The notes under the pieces were generated by a model. That model worked only from the letters and a program-made list of their open reading frames with translations, was not told where the DNA came from and did no database searches. The position numbers and the translations under genes are program-made. Of a stretch of DNA of 64,000 nucleotides, positions 53,849 to 63,905 are shown in pieces. The stretch is taken from positions 124,001 to 188,000 of the forward strand of contig CAVUID010000007.1 in the NCBI GenBank assembly GCA_963741495.1. The letters run 5' to 3'. Every line of letters begins with the position of its first letter. Within the stretch, counting starts at the first letter, position 1. This stretch comes from Sulfurimicrobium sp963741495 (lineage in GTDB: Bacteria > Pseudomonadota > Gammaproteobacteria > Burkholderiales > Sulfuricellaceae).

Positions 53849-55591
53849 ATGCACAACCTAGTGTACGTACTGCTGCGGCGCATCCATGTGCCGCTGATCG
53901 CGCTGGTATGCGTGTACGCCATTTCCATCCTGGGTTTTGTCCTGATTCCCGGCATGGACGACAAGGGCAACCCTTGGAGCATGGGATTTTTTCATGCTTT
54001 CTATTTCGTCAGCTTCATGGGCACCACCATCGGTTTCGGTGAAATCCCTTATCCATTCACCGACGCCCAGCGACTCTGGGCCACAATCAGCATCTACGGC
54101 ACCGTGCTGGCCTGGCTGTATGGCATTGGCGCGGCCCTTTCTCTGTTGCAGGACCCGGCCTTCCTCTCGACATTGCGGGCAAGTGCTTTCCGCCGGGCGG
54201 TCAGCCTGATCACGGAACCTTTCTACCTGGTATGCGGCTATGGCGACACCGGTAGCATGCTGGTGCGCGCCCTGTCCGAGGCAGGTTACCGCTCGGTGGT
54301 GGTCGAGGTCGATCAGAGCCGAATCACTGCGCTGGAACTGGAAGATCTGGGGATGCCCGTGCCCGGACTTTGCGCCAATGCGGCTGAACCCGAAATCCTG
54401 ACCATGGCAGGCCTGATGCGTCCCAACTGCGCCGGCGTGATCGCGCTAACCAATGTGGATGACGCCAACCTCTACGTTGCGATTACCGCAAAATTGCTCC
54501 GCCCTCGCGTTGTCACGATTGCCCGAGCAGAGTCACGTTCGGTTGAGGCCAACATGCTTTCGTTCGGTACCGATCTGGTACTCAACCCTTTCGATACCTT
54601 TGCCGGACGACTGGCCCTTGCACTGCATTCACCCGGCATGTTCCTGCTGTATGAATGGATGACGGCCGTGCCACACGAACCGCTACGCGAGCCCCTGTTT
54701 CCGCCGCACGGACGCTGGATTCTTTGTGGCTACGGCCGCTTCGGCAAGGCTGTGTATGAGCGCCTGCTTGCGGAAGGCATCCCGGTAACCATTATCGAAG
54801 CCACGCCCGAAACCACCAACGCGCCACCCGGCACCATCTCCGGCTCGGGTACCGAAGCGGTGACCTTGCTCGAAGCCGGCATCAAGGATGCAGTGGGTAT
54901 TGTGGCCGGCACCGATAATGATGCAAACAACCTGTCCATCATCATGACTGCGCGCGAACTTAAACACAGCCTTTTTATGGTCGCGCGCCAGAACCAGCAT
55001 CAGAACAGCATAACCTTCAAGGCGGCCAAGCTTGATCTCACCATGAAGCGCGGCACCGTCATCGCCAACAAGATCTTTGCTCTCACCACCACGCCGCTCC
55101 TGGCGGATTTTCTACAGGCAGCCTGGAAAAACTCCAATGACTGGGCAAACCAGCTGGTCAGCCGCATTGGCGGCATTTCCGGCGACGAAGTGCCGCAAAC
55201 CTGGATACTGGAGGTCACGCCGGCCGCCGCCCCGGCCCTTTATGCCGGCATCGCGAGAGGCAGGCGGGCCAGCATTCGCGACCTTTGCCGCGACCCACGC
55301 AATCGCGATGAATGCCTACCGTGCATTGCGCTTTTGATCAAGCGTGGAGAGACCGAAATATTGCTGCCAGCCGACGATGAAAAACTACAGCGGGGCGACC
55401 ATATCCTGCTCTGCGGTCGCTTTGGCGCAGGCCAGCAAATGGAATGGATTGCGAAGAACCATAACGTGTTCGATTATCTCTATTCAGGGGAAGAGCGCGC
55501 CAGCGGCAGCGTTTGGCGCTGGCTGACACGCGAAAAGGAACAACCTGTCAGCACAGAAACGCCCGAGCCAAAATCCCGAGCAAGATCCTAG
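53849..55591 (+). CDS. Potassium channel with two RCK (TrkA-N) domains
   Basis: This 580-aa 2TM channel has the selectivity filter in TTIGFGEIPYPFTD (about 62-75), two membrane helices around it, and two Rossmann-type RCK domains: VCGYGDTGSMLVRALSEAG (about 128) and LCGYGRFGKAVYERLLAEG (about 292). The start is the ATG at 53849; a longer frame upstream would overlap DUF6394 out of register. The stop overlaps the convergent mscS stop by 4 bp. It controls K+ flux gated by nucleotides or ions. Confidence 0.9.
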   Translation: MHNLVYVLLRRIHVPLIALVCVYAISILGFVLIPGMDDKGNPWSMGFFHAFYFVSFMGTTIGFGEIPYPFTDAQRLWATISIYGTVLAWLYGIGAALSLLQDPAFLSTLRASAFRRAVSLITEPFYLVCGYGDTGSMLVRALSEAGYRSVVVEVDQSRITALELEDLGMPVPGLCANAAEPEILTMAGLMRPNCAGVIALTNVDDANLYVAITAKLLRPRVVTIARAESRSVEANMLSFGTDLVLNPFDTFAGRLALALHSPGMFLLYEWMTAVPHEPLREPLFPPHGRWILCGYGRFGKAVYERLLAEGIPVTIIEATPETTNAPPGTISGSGTEAVTLLEAGIKDAVGIVAGTDNDANNLSIIMTARELKHSLFMVARQNQHQNSITFKAAKLDLTMKRGTVIANKIFALTTTPLLADFLQAAWKNSNDWANQLVSRIGGISGDEVPQTWILEVTPAAAPALYAGIARGRRASIRDLCRDPRNRDECLPCIALLIKRGETEILLPADDEKLQRGDHILLCGRFGAGQQMEWIAKNHNVFDYLYSGEERASGSVWRWLTREKEQPVSTETPEPKSRARS

Positions 55592-56499
55592 GCCGTAACG
55601 CTGCTCTGGACCAGATGCAGGGGCGGCGCCGAGCCATCTTTTGCCTGCCCGGCGTAAACAGTCAGGTGAGGATAGGGGATCTCGATGCCATGGCGGTCGA
55701 AATCCTGCTTCAACCTGCGCAGATACTCCCGTCGTATCCCCCACTGCTCGAGAGGCAGTACCTTGAAACGACAGCGCAGAATCACGGCCGAGTCGTCCCA
55801 CCGGTCCACTCCGGCCATCTCCATCGGTTCCAGAATTTTGCTGCTGAAAACCTCGTCCTCGCGTATTCCGGCACCGACCTGACGCATCAATTCCATTACC
55901 TCGTCCATGTTCTCGCGGTAGGCAACGCCGATATCAATTACCGCGTAGGCGAAGCCACGACTCATGTTGGTCACCGTGGTAACAATGCCGTTGGGAATGA
56001 AATGTACATGGCCGTCGTAATCACGCATCCGGATATGGCGCAGCGTTACCTCTTCGACCAGCCCGCCCTTGCCGCCGGCTTCCACCACATCACCCTGCCT
56101 GACCTGATTTTCCAGCAACATGAAAAAGCCATTGAAGTAATCCTTGATCAGGCTCTGCGCACCAAAACCGATCGCAATGCCAAGCACACCCGCGGTGGCC
56201 AGAATCGGCGCAATGGAAATACCCAGTTCACTCAGTACCACCATGCCGGCAACGACATAGATGATCACCGAAACAATGTAGCGAAATACCCGGCTCAGGG
56301 TTTCTATGCGCTTCAGCTCTTCCAGGTTGTTGTCTGCCTGGCCGCGCATATATTCCTTCAACACCCGGATGGCTTTGCCGGACACCCGCAGCAACCCCCA
56401 GGCCAGAGCCATTATCAGAAGGATGTGCAGGGCCGCTTGGGAAAACAGCATTAATTCCTTCAGGTTTCCAAAACCTGAAATATTCGCAAAATTGTCCAT
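55588..56499 (-). CDS. mscS: MscS-family mechanosensitive channel
   Basis: This 303-aa protein has three N-terminal membrane helices, the pore-lining TM3 wording LATAGVLGIAIGFGAQSLIKDYFNG, and the cytoplasmic beta/alpha domain with VRQGDVVEAGGKGGLVEEVTLRHIRM. It opens under membrane tension to dump solutes. It converges on the K+ channel gene, in line with an osmotic-stress neighbourhood. Confidence 0.94.
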   Translation of the reverse strand: MDNFANISGFGNLKELMLFSQAALHILLIMALAWGLLRVSGKAIRVLKEYMRGQADNNLEELKRIETLSRVFRYIVSVIIYVVAGMVVLSELGISIAPILATAGVLGIAIGFGAQSLIKDYFNGFFMLLENQVRQGDVVEAGGKGGLVEEVTLRHIRMRDYDGHVHFIPNGIVTTVTNMSRGFAYAVIDIGVAYRENMDEVMELMRQVGAGIREDEVFSSKILEPMEMAGVDRWDDSAVILRCRFKVLPLEQWGIRREYLRRLKQDFDRHGIEIPYPHLTVYAGQAKDGSAPPLHLVQSSVTA

Positions 56500-56616
56500 G
56501 TATTTATCCTTTTATATTGTACAAAATAATTTGCCCGGCAATGAATTAATAGGAAACGCATTGGCTAGGGAAGTTCAATGATCAGCAGGATTCGCCCGGC
56601 ATGCGCCGGCGCGAAA

Positions 56617-57957
56617 TCATAGATAACGTAGATAAATGTAAAGGCTGGCCACGGCGATACTGGCCAGCATGAGCGGAAAAGCCATAAGCATGAAGGGCAG
56701 AAAACGGATGGGCTGGCCTGCGCGCTCGGCGAAACCGGCCACCACCAGATTCGCGCTGGCGCCAACCAGGCTGCCATTGCCTCCCAGGCAAGCGCCAAGC
56801 GCCAGAGACCACCAGAGCGCGGTCAGGTTTTCATCTCCAAACACGGGCGCCAGATTCTGAATGACGGGGATCATGGTGGCCACAAAGGGAATGTTGTCCA
56901 CAATGGCGGAAGCGATGGCCGAAACCCAGAGAATCGTGAAGGCGGTCACGGCGAAATCCCCTCCGGTCAGCTCCACCAGCTGTTTTGCGAGCAATTCCAG
57001 CGCGCCGGCTTTTTCAATACCCGCCACCACAATGAATAGTCCAACGAAGAAAAAGATGGTGATCCACTCCACCTCGCTGAAAATTCGATGGGTCTGATGG
57101 GCCTGTTCTTCCGCATTCTTGCCCAGTGCTTGCAACAGCAACAGCAGAGCACCGCCAAACATGGCAATCGTGCCGGGTTCCTGATGGATGGAATGGGCAA
57201 AAACAAAGCCCAGAATAACCAGGAACAGCACGGCGAGGGATTTTTTCAGCAGAAGCACGTCGGTAATGGCCTCGCGCTCGTCAAAGGCCATAACCTGTTC
57301 CCGGTCCTCTGGCGCAGCGTAAAGTTTGCGCCCCCAGATGAAATAGATCGGGATCAGGGTAAGGATGAATATCACGACTGCCACAGGGGCCAGATTGAAC
57401 AGAAAGTCATTGAAGGTCAGCCCGACCGCCGATCCGATCATGATATTCGGCGGATCGCCGATCAGTGTTGCCGTTCCGCCAATATTTGAAGCAAATATAA
57501 TAGAAAAAAGATAGGGATAAGGCGTGATCCTGAGCGCGTCAGTAATCAGCAAAACCACTGGTGCAATCAGCAGTACCGTCGTCACATTGTCCAGCAAAGC
57601 GGAAAATACGGCTGTAACCACAGAAAGCATGATCAGCAGACCCCATGGGTCGGCCTTGACCTTCTTGGCGGCAACGATGGCAACATACTGAAATACACCG
57701 CTTTTCTGGGTAATGGATACCAGCACCATCATGCCGGTAAGCAAGCCCAGGGTGTTAAAGTCGATGCCCGCAATCGCCTCGCTCTGATGAAGCACGCCGG
57801 TCAGGATCATCAAGCCCGCACCCAACAGGGCCACGATGGAACGATTGATCTTCTCGGTGACGATAATGGCGTAAGTAAACAGGAAAACCGCAACAGAAAT
57901 CAGCAGCGGACTCAGGCCAAAAATCACCTGCGTAACGGAAGGCGCGTCACCATGCAT
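56617..57957 (-). CDS. ArsB/NhaD-type ion transporter
   Basis: A 446-aa ion transporter with about 11-12 membrane segments and ASNIGGTATLIGDPPNIMIG, the hallmark of the NhaD/ArsB (SLC13, P-protein) group. Sodium/proton antiport is the best guess. Its ATG abuts the stop of the CBS gene (TAGATG), so the two are coupled. Confidence 0.86.
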   Translation of the reverse strand: MHGDAPSVTQVIFGLSPLLISVAVFLFTYAIIVTEKINRSIVALLGAGLMILTGVLHQSEAIAGIDFNTLGLLTGMMVLVSITQKSGVFQYVAIVAAKKVKADPWGLLIMLSVVTAVFSALLDNVTTVLLIAPVVLLITDALRITPYPYLFSIIFASNIGGTATLIGDPPNIMIGSAVGLTFNDFLFNLAPVAVVIFILTLIPIYFIWGRKLYAAPEDREQVMAFDEREAITDVLLLKKSLAVLFLVILGFVFAHSIHQEPGTIAMFGGALLLLLQALGKNAEEQAHQTHRIFSEVEWITIFFFVGLFIVVAGIEKAGALELLAKQLVELTGGDFAVTAFTILWVSAIASAIVDNIPFVATMIPVIQNLAPVFGDENLTALWWSLALGACLGGNGSLVGASANLVVAGFAERAGQPIRFLPFMLMAFPLMLASIAVASLYIYLRYL

Positions 57958-58413
57958 CTATTTCGCGGCCTCCTTGGCAAGATACTCAAGCAAGCCCCGG
58001 CGGCTCAGCATGCCAAGCAGACTTCCACTGGAATCCACCACGGGGAGGGGGGTCAGGCTGTTGCTCAACAAGAGCGCGGCTTCAAGCAAGGGGCAATTTT
58101 CATCCAGGGCGGGGGTGTGGTGAAGAATTTCCAATGCCGTCAATTCACACAAGCGACTAAAATGAGCAGAAAGCAGACGCGAGGCATCTCCCGCAAACTT
58201 GAGATCGGAAAAGCCATGAGGCATTTCCACCCCGGCAGGCAGCAGTTTTTTCAGAATGTCATTAACAGCAATCAAACCAATGTAACGCCCCTCGTCGCAA
58301 ACCGGCACATGGTTGCTGTGATCGGCAATCATGATTTGCAGCGCATCCATGACCTTCGCCTGAGGCGTAATGGTGGAGGCAGAGGTTACGATGGGCATGG
58401 ATCGAATGGTCAT
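57958..58413 (-). CDS. CBS-domain pair protein
   Basis: This 151-aa protein is two CBS motifs (about 5-60 and 90-150), an adenosine-nucleotide sensor. It is tightly coupled to the antiporter and is likely its regulatory subunit. The start is set at ATG 58413, which has AAGGGA 5 nt upstream; a start 7 codons earlier (58434) lacks that. Confidence 0.87.
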   Translation of the reverse strand: MTIRSMPIVTSASTITPQAKVMDALQIMIADHSNHVPVCDEGRYIGLIAVNDILKKLLPAGVEMPHGFSDLKFAGDASRLLSAHFSRLCELTALEILHHTPALDENCPLLEAALLLSNSLTPLPVVDSSGSLLGMLSRRGLLEYLAKEAAK

Positions 58414-58621
58414 CTTGTTCCCTTCTGGGGCCATACGGCCAGATTGACAGGCTATCGAGCGGAGGACTAGAAGTCAGGCCAGCCAGGATTTGGATGCGGC
58501 GGCCAGGCAATATATCGTTTATTTGGTTGGTATCATAGCTTACGTCCAATCTCTTGCCCAGCAGCGAAACGGGCTCAATAAAAACGAATAACCAACTAAG
58601 CCACTACCGTTAAGACAGTTG

Positions 58622-58651
58622 TTGTTTGGAGGGCAGGATCTGGCGTAAAAT
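58622..58651 (+). promoter_or_regulatory. Sigma-70-like promoter of tRNA-Gly
   Basis: TTGTTT at 58622-58627 and TAAAAT at 58646-58651 are 18 nt apart, and the -10 ends 11 nt before the mature tRNA. Confidence 0.55.
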
Positions 58652-58662
58652 TGCACCTTCTG

Positions 58663-58736
58663 GCGGGTGTAGCTCAATGGTAGAGCAGAAGCTTCCCAAG
58701 CTTACGACGAGGGTTCGATTCCCTTCACCCGCTCCA
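58663..58736 (+). tRNA. tRNA-Gly (anticodon CCC)
   Basis: 74 nt with encoded CCA. Acceptor stem GCGGGTG/CACCCGC pairs fully, the D-stem GCTC/GAGC and T-stem GAGGG/CCCTT region are normal, and the seven-base anticodon loop TTCCCAA gives CCC. It resembles E. coli glyU. The outermost anticodon-stem pair (G-A) is a mismatch. It ends 8 bp before the convergent glmS stop. Confidence 0.93.
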
Positions 58737-58744
58737 ATTTCCCC

Positions 58745-60574
58745 CTATTCCACCGTGACCGATTTCGCCAGATTGCGCGGCTTATCGACGTCCGTTCCCT
58801 TACACAGAGCCGCATGATAGGCCAGGATTTGCAAGGGTACGGTATGGATGATCGGACTCAAGGGTCCGGCATGTGTAGGCAGGCGAAGAAGGTGCAACCC
58901 CTCCTGCGGCGTGAAATTGCTCTCCAGATCAGCAAATACAAAAAGTTCGCCACCACGCGCACGCACTTCCTGCAAGTTGGACTTGAGTTTCTCCAGCAGG
59001 CTGTCATTCGGCGCTACGGCTACCACCGGCATATCTTTGTCGACCAGAGCAAGCGGGCCGTGTTTCAACTCGCCGGCGGGGTAAGCTTCGGCATGGATGT
59101 AGGAGATTTCCTTGAGCTTTAGCGCACCTTCCATAGCGATGGGATAATGTACGCCGCGACCCAGGAAGAGCGCATGCTGTTTATCCGCAAAATGTTCTGC
59201 CCAGGCTGCAATTTCAGGTTCCAGGTTGAGCACCTTCTGTACCAGCCCAGGGAGTTCGCGCAACTGCATCATCCACGCTTTTTCCTGCAATTCGCTTATT
59301 TTTCCGCGTAGCCGGCCAAGCACCAGAGTCAGGAGAAACAGGGCGACCAGTTGGGTGGTAAACGCCTTGGTTGAAGCCACCCCAATTTCCGGCCCGGCTC
59401 GAGTCAGAAACACCAGGTCAGACCCTCGTACCAGTGCGCTTTCCGGGACGTTGCAAATGGCCAGCGAATGCTTGTGGCCGAGCAATTTGGCTTGCAGCAG
59501 CGCATCAATGGTATCGCGCGTTTCGCCAGACTGGGATAGCGTGACAATCAGCGTATCCGGATCGGCCACGCTGGCACGATAACGGTATTCACTGGCAATT
59601 TCCGCCCGGCACGGCAGGCCGGTGAGGGATTCGATCCAGTATTCTGCCACCTTGGCAGCATGGTAGCTGGTTCCACAGGCGAGTATGCGAACCCCGCTTA
59701 CTGTACTTAGTATGGCTTCCGCAGCCGGGCCAAAAACGCCCGGCAACACTTGTTCCGCCGTCATCGCGGCCTGCAAGGTATTAGCAATGGCCCGCGGCTG
59801 CTCGTGGATTTCCTTCTGCATGAAGTGACGATAGTTGCCTAGCTCGGCCATATCGGCGGAAAGCTCTGAAACATGTACGCTGCGTTCAACTGGCCTGCCG
59901 TCTGAATCGCTTATTTTCACGTCGAGCAAGCCAATATCGGCGATATCGCCTTCTTCAAGATATATCACTTTCTGCGTTACCGGCAGCAAAGCGGATACAT
60001 CTGATGCGATAAAATTTTCCTCGATACCCAGCCCAATCAGCAATGGACTGCCCCGGCGTGCCGCCACGAGATGATGTGGCGACGCTGCGCACACCACGCC
60101 GATGGCATAAGCACCATGAAGTTCTGCTATTGCGGCACGTACAGCATAGAGAAGGTCACGGCTGGCGTGAAAGTGATGGTGAATCAGATGAACGATAACT
60201 TCGGTGTCGGTTTGCGACGTAAATATATAACCCAAAGCCTCCAGTTTTTCGCGCAGGGCCTCGTGGTTCTCAATGATGCCATTGTGAACCACGGCTAGCG
60301 TGTCCTGGCTAACATGGGGGTGGGCATTGCCCTCTGTTGGCGCGCCATGCGTCGCCCAGCGGGTATGAGCGATGCCGAGGTGGCCGTGGGTTTGTTTCTT
60401 GCCAACCTGTTCCGTCAGCTCCGCCACCCGGCCTATGCTGCGTACGCGCTGCAGGCCATTGTTCAGAACCACCAGACCCGCTGAATCATAACCGCGATAT
60501 TCGAGTCTGCGCAGCCCTTCCAGCAGAATGGGCACGACATTGCGTTGCGCTACAGCACCGACGATTCCGCACAT
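58745..60574 (-). CDS. glmS: Glucosamine-6-phosphate synthase (isomerising)
   Basis: This 609-aa enzyme makes glucosamine-6-phosphate from fructose-6-phosphate and glutamine. The mature N-terminal Cys2 is in MCGIVGAVAQ, the glutaminase half covers about 1-240, and two SIS domains follow (ILACGTSYHAAKV and LFLGRGVHYPIAMEGALKL). It ends PRNLAKSVTVE, the conserved C-terminal loop. It follows glmU by 4 bp. Confidence 0.97.
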   Translation of the reverse strand: MCGIVGAVAQRNVVPILLEGLRRLEYRGYDSAGLVVLNNGLQRVRSIGRVAELTEQVGKKQTHGHLGIAHTRWATHGAPTEGNAHPHVSQDTLAVVHNGIIENHEALREKLEALGYIFTSQTDTEVIVHLIHHHFHASRDLLYAVRAAIAELHGAYAIGVVCAASPHHLVAARRGSPLLIGLGIEENFIASDVSALLPVTQKVIYLEEGDIADIGLLDVKISDSDGRPVERSVHVSELSADMAELGNYRHFMQKEIHEQPRAIANTLQAAMTAEQVLPGVFGPAAEAILSTVSGVRILACGTSYHAAKVAEYWIESLTGLPCRAEIASEYRYRASVADPDTLIVTLSQSGETRDTIDALLQAKLLGHKHSLAICNVPESALVRGSDLVFLTRAGPEIGVASTKAFTTQLVALFLLTLVLGRLRGKISELQEKAWMMQLRELPGLVQKVLNLEPEIAAWAEHFADKQHALFLGRGVHYPIAMEGALKLKEISYIHAEAYPAGELKHGPLALVDKDMPVVAVAPNDSLLEKLKSNLQEVRARGGELFVFADLESNFTPQEGLHLLRLPTHAGPLSPIIHTVPLQILAYHAALCKGTDVDKPRNLAKSVTVE

Positions 60575-60578
60575 GGGC

Positions 60579-61952
60579 TTATTCCTTGGATTTCTTCACC
60601 GGGCGTTGCCACCCGCTGATAGAGATTTGTTTTGCACGGGAAAGCGTCAATTCTCCCATGGGCGTATCCTTGGTAATTGTGGAACCCGCACCAATCGTGG
60701 CTCCCTTTCCCACCGTCACAGGCGCGACCAGTTGCGTATCTGAACCGATAAAGGCGCCATCCTCAATTACCGTTCTATGTTTGTTTGCACCATCATAGTT
60801 GCATGTGATCGTCCCCGCGCCAACGTTGACCCTGGAACCTACCGTGGCATCGCCAACGTAGCTCAGGTGATTGATCTTGCTATTGAAACCGACCTGGCTA
60901 TTTTTCAGCTCCACAAAGTTTCCGATGTGCACTTCATCCGCCAACTCGGTTCCTGGTCTAATTCGCGCATAGGGTCCGATGCGGCAGCCCACGCCCATTG
61001 ACGCTTTCTCCAGCAGACTGAAAGGCTCGATGCTGCATTCGCTGCCAATATTGACATCACGCAGAACACAGTTAGCGCCCACTTTCACGCCATCACACAG
61101 TGTTACGCTTCCCTCGAAGACGCAATTGACATCAATAACGACATCCCTGCCACAGATCAGCTCTCCGCGAATGTCTATCCGTTGCGGATCGAGCAGAGTG
61201 ACGCCACTGTCGAGCAGTCTGGCGGCCTGCTCCTGCTGGTACATGCGCTCCAGCTGGGCCAGCTGACCCTTGCTGTTCACCCCCAGAACTTCCCGATGGT
61301 GAGCGGGGTGCGCCGTTACGACTTCAACGCCCACGCTTACGGCCAGAGAAATTACATCTGTCAGATAGTACTCACCCTGCACGTTGGTATTTTTCAATGC
61401 CGCCAGCCAGCCAGGAAGAAACTGATTAGGCAGCGCCATAATCCCGGTATTGACCTCGGTAACCCGTCGCTCTTCAGGTGACGCATCCTTCTCCTCGACG
61501 ATGCGTCTAACCTTGCCGGCTTCGCGTATGATCCGGCCGTAGCCTTGGGGCTTTTCCATTTCGATGGTAAGCAACGCCACTTTGTTATCCTGTGCGATCA
61601 TGACCAATGGTCGCAGCGTTTCAGGGTGAATCAGCGGTACATCACCATATAACACCAGGGTCACATGGCTCTCGCTCAGATATGGGAGCGCCTGCTGAAC
61701 GGCATGCCCCGTCCCCATCTGCGGCTCTTGCCTCACCATTTCTATGCTCGCATCAGCAATCGCCTGCGGCACAGCTTCGCCACCATAACCGTAAACAACA
61801 CAGATTTGCGCCGGATCGAGCGCTTTTGCGGTGTCCAGAACGTGTTGCAACAACGACTTACCTGCAAGTTCATGCAACACCTTGGGCCGCTCGGAAATCA
61901 TGCGAGTTCCCTTGCCGGCAGCCAGAATAATGATATCGAGAGCTTGAGCCAT
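60579..61952 (-). CDS. glmU: GlmU bifunctional acetyltransferase/uridylyltransferase
   Basis: This 457-aa enzyme forms UDP-GlcNAc. The N-terminal uridylyltransferase has IILAAGKGTRMISERPKVLH and QMGTGHAVQQALP, and the C-terminal left-handed beta-helix acetyltransferase has the hexapeptide repeats and GTITCNYDGANKHRT. It is separated from atpC by a terminator-like hairpin; glmU-glmS form one unit. Confidence 0.97.
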   Translation of the reverse strand: MAQALDIIILAAGKGTRMISERPKVLHELAGKSLLQHVLDTAKALDPAQICVVYGYGGEAVPQAIADASIEMVRQEPQMGTGHAVQQALPYLSESHVTLVLYGDVPLIHPETLRPLVMIAQDNKVALLTIEMEKPQGYGRIIREAGKVRRIVEEKDASPEERRVTEVNTGIMALPNQFLPGWLAALKNTNVQGEYYLTDVISLAVSVGVEVVTAHPAHHREVLGVNSKGQLAQLERMYQQEQAARLLDSGVTLLDPQRIDIRGELICGRDVVIDVNCVFEGSVTLCDGVKVGANCVLRDVNIGSECSIEPFSLLEKASMGVGCRIGPYARIRPGTELADEVHIGNFVELKNSQVGFNSKINHLSYVGDATVGSRVNVGAGTITCNYDGANKHRTVIEDGAFIGSDTQLVAPVTVGKGATIGAGSTITKDTPMGELTLSRAKQISISGWQRPVKKSKE

Positions 61953-61986
61953 GTTATAGAATTGGTTAAAACCTGATTATAAATAG

Positions 61987-62010
61987 AAAAGGCAGCCGAA
62001 GCTGCCTTTT
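61987..62010. terminator. Terminator between atpC and glmU
   Basis: AAAAGGCAGCCGAAGCTGCCTTTT; on the minus strand the stem is followed by TTTTCTATTTAT, so it would end the atp operon. Partial read-through into glmU-glmS is likely in this gene order. Confidence 0.8.
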
Positions 62011-62031
62011 CATGATTACTTCATATCATGT

Positions 62032-62460
62032 TTAGTGACGTGAAATCTTTCTTAGCTGATCAATTGCACGGATCTGCGCTACAGCTTCAGCCAATTCGGC
62101 TTCAGCTTTTGCGTAATCCATCAATGCAGAACGATCTTTCAGCGCCTCTTCCGCCATGCGCTTAGCTTCAAGCGCCTTGGCTTCATCCAGGTCCTTACCA
62201 CGCAAAGCGGTGTCCGCCAGAATGGTTATGACCTGCGGCTGAACTTCCAGAATACCTCCCGAAACAAAGAACAGTTCTTCTTCATCACGGTCTGGCACTT
62301 TAACCCGTACGGTTCCCGGCTTCATCCGCGAAATCAACGGCGCATGACGCGGGTAAATGCCGACCTCTCCACCCTCGGCCGGCGCAGCCACAAACTCTGC
62401 CACACCGGAATAAATGGACTGTTCAGCGCTTACTACGTCTACATGAATCGTCATTGCCAT
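62032..62460 (-). CDS. atpC: F1 ATP synthase epsilon subunit
   Basis: This 142-aa subunit has an N-terminal beta-sandwich (IHVDVVSAEQSIYSGVAEFV) and C-terminal helices (AKALEAKRMAEEALKD-like). It ends the atp operon and lies 12 bp after atpD. Confidence 0.96.
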   Translation of the reverse strand: MAMTIHVDVVSAEQSIYSGVAEFVAAPAEGGEVGIYPRHAPLISRMKPGTVRVKVPDRDEEELFFVSGGILEVQPQVITILADTALRGKDLDEAKALEAKRMAEEALKDRSALMDYAKAEAELAEAVAQIRAIDQLRKISRH

Positions 62461-62472
62461 GGCTGGCGTCCT

Positions 62473-63852
62473 TTACTGGATTGTTTTGGCTTTTTCAACT
62501 GCTTCTTCGATACCGCCCACCATGTAGAAAGCCTGTTCCGGCAGGTGATCGTATTCGCCGTTGACAATGCCTTTGAAACCGGCAAGTGTGTCCTTGAGAG
62601 ACACGAATTTGCCCGGGCTGCCAGTGAAAACCTCGGCCACGAAGAAGGGCTGAGAAAGGAAGCGCTGGATTTTACGCGCACGGGCCACGGCCAGCTTGTC
62701 TTCAGGTGAAAGCTCGTCCATACCCAGAATGGCAATAATATCGCGCAGTTCCTTGTAGCGCTGCAATGTGGACTGTACGGCGCGCGCCACGGTGTAGTGC
62801 TCTTCACCTACCACCAGCGGATCGAGCTGACGAGAGGTTGAGTCAAGCGGATCAACTGCGGGGTAAATACCCAGCTCGGCCACTTGGCGCGACAAAACGA
62901 CGGTAGCATCCAGGTGAGCGAAAGTGGTCGCAGGTGAAGGGTCGGTCAAATCGTCAGCAGGCACGTAAACGGCCTGGATGGAAGTAATCGAGCCTTTCTT
63001 GGTGGAGGTAATGCGCTCCTGCAGGCGACCCATTTCTTCAGCCAGTGTCGGCTGGTAACCCACAGCAGAAGGCATACGACCCAGCAGCGCGGAAACTTCG
63101 GTTCCGGCAAGCGTGTAGCGGTAGATGTTGTCCACGAACAGCAAAACATCGCGGCCTTCATCGCGGAAATATTCGGCCATGGTCAGGCCGGTCAGCGCCA
63201 CGCGCAGACGGTTGCCCGGCGGTTCATTCATCTGACCGTAAACCAGGGAGACCTTGTCCAGAACGCCGCCTTCCTTCATTTCATGGTAGAAGTCGTTACC
63301 TTCCCGGGTACGCTCGCCCACACCAGCAAACACCGAGTAGCCACTGTGTTCAACCGCGATATTCCGGATCAGCTCCATCATGTTCACGGTCTTTCCCACA
63401 CCGGCACCACCGAACAGACCCACTTTACCACCCTTGGCAAACGGGCAGATCAGATCGATCACCTTGATACCCGTTTCCAGCAGCTCATTGGATGCCGCGA
63501 GTTCGTCGAAGGCAGGGGCGTTTCGGTGAATACCCCAGCTGGTTTCGTGACCAATTGGACCCATTTCATCAATCGGATTGCCTAGCACGTCCATGATTCG
63601 GCCCAAAGTCTTGGTGCCGACAGGGACCGAAATTGCTGCACCGGTGCCCGTTACAGGCATGCCACGACTCAGTCCGTCAGTGGTGCCCATCGCAATCGAC
63701 CGTACAACGCCGTCACCCAGCTGTTGCTGAACTTCCAGGGTGAGTCCCGCTTCTTCCATTTTTAAGGCGTCATACACCTTGGGCATGGCATCGCGTGGAA
63801 ACTGCACGTCAACTACCGGCCCAATAATTTGTACCACTTTACCTTGGCTCAT
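62473..63852 (-). CDS. atpD: F1 ATP synthase beta subunit
   Basis: This 459-aa catalytic subunit has Walker A GLFGGAGVGKTVNMMELI, the catalytic Glu in GVGERTREGNDFYHEM, and the DELSEED-region variant MDELSPEDKLAVARA. Length normal. Confidence 0.98.
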   Translation of the reverse strand: MSQGKVVQIIGPVVDVQFPRDAMPKVYDALKMEEAGLTLEVQQQLGDGVVRSIAMGTTDGLSRGMPVTGTGAAISVPVGTKTLGRIMDVLGNPIDEMGPIGHETSWGIHRNAPAFDELAASNELLETGIKVIDLICPFAKGGKVGLFGGAGVGKTVNMMELIRNIAVEHSGYSVFAGVGERTREGNDFYHEMKEGGVLDKVSLVYGQMNEPPGNRLRVALTGLTMAEYFRDEGRDVLLFVDNIYRYTLAGTEVSALLGRMPSAVGYQPTLAEEMGRLQERITSTKKGSITSIQAVYVPADDLTDPSPATTFAHLDATVVLSRQVAELGIYPAVDPLDSTSRQLDPLVVGEEHYTVARAVQSTLQRYKELRDIIAILGMDELSPEDKLAVARARKIQRFLSQPFFVAEVFTGSPGKFVSLKDTLAGFKGIVNGEYDHLPEQAFYMVGGIEEAVEKAKTIQ

Positions 63853-63905
63853 TTTCTATCCTCGATACTATTGATTCTGTGATCCGCTTGAAAAATCAAG
63901 ATCGT

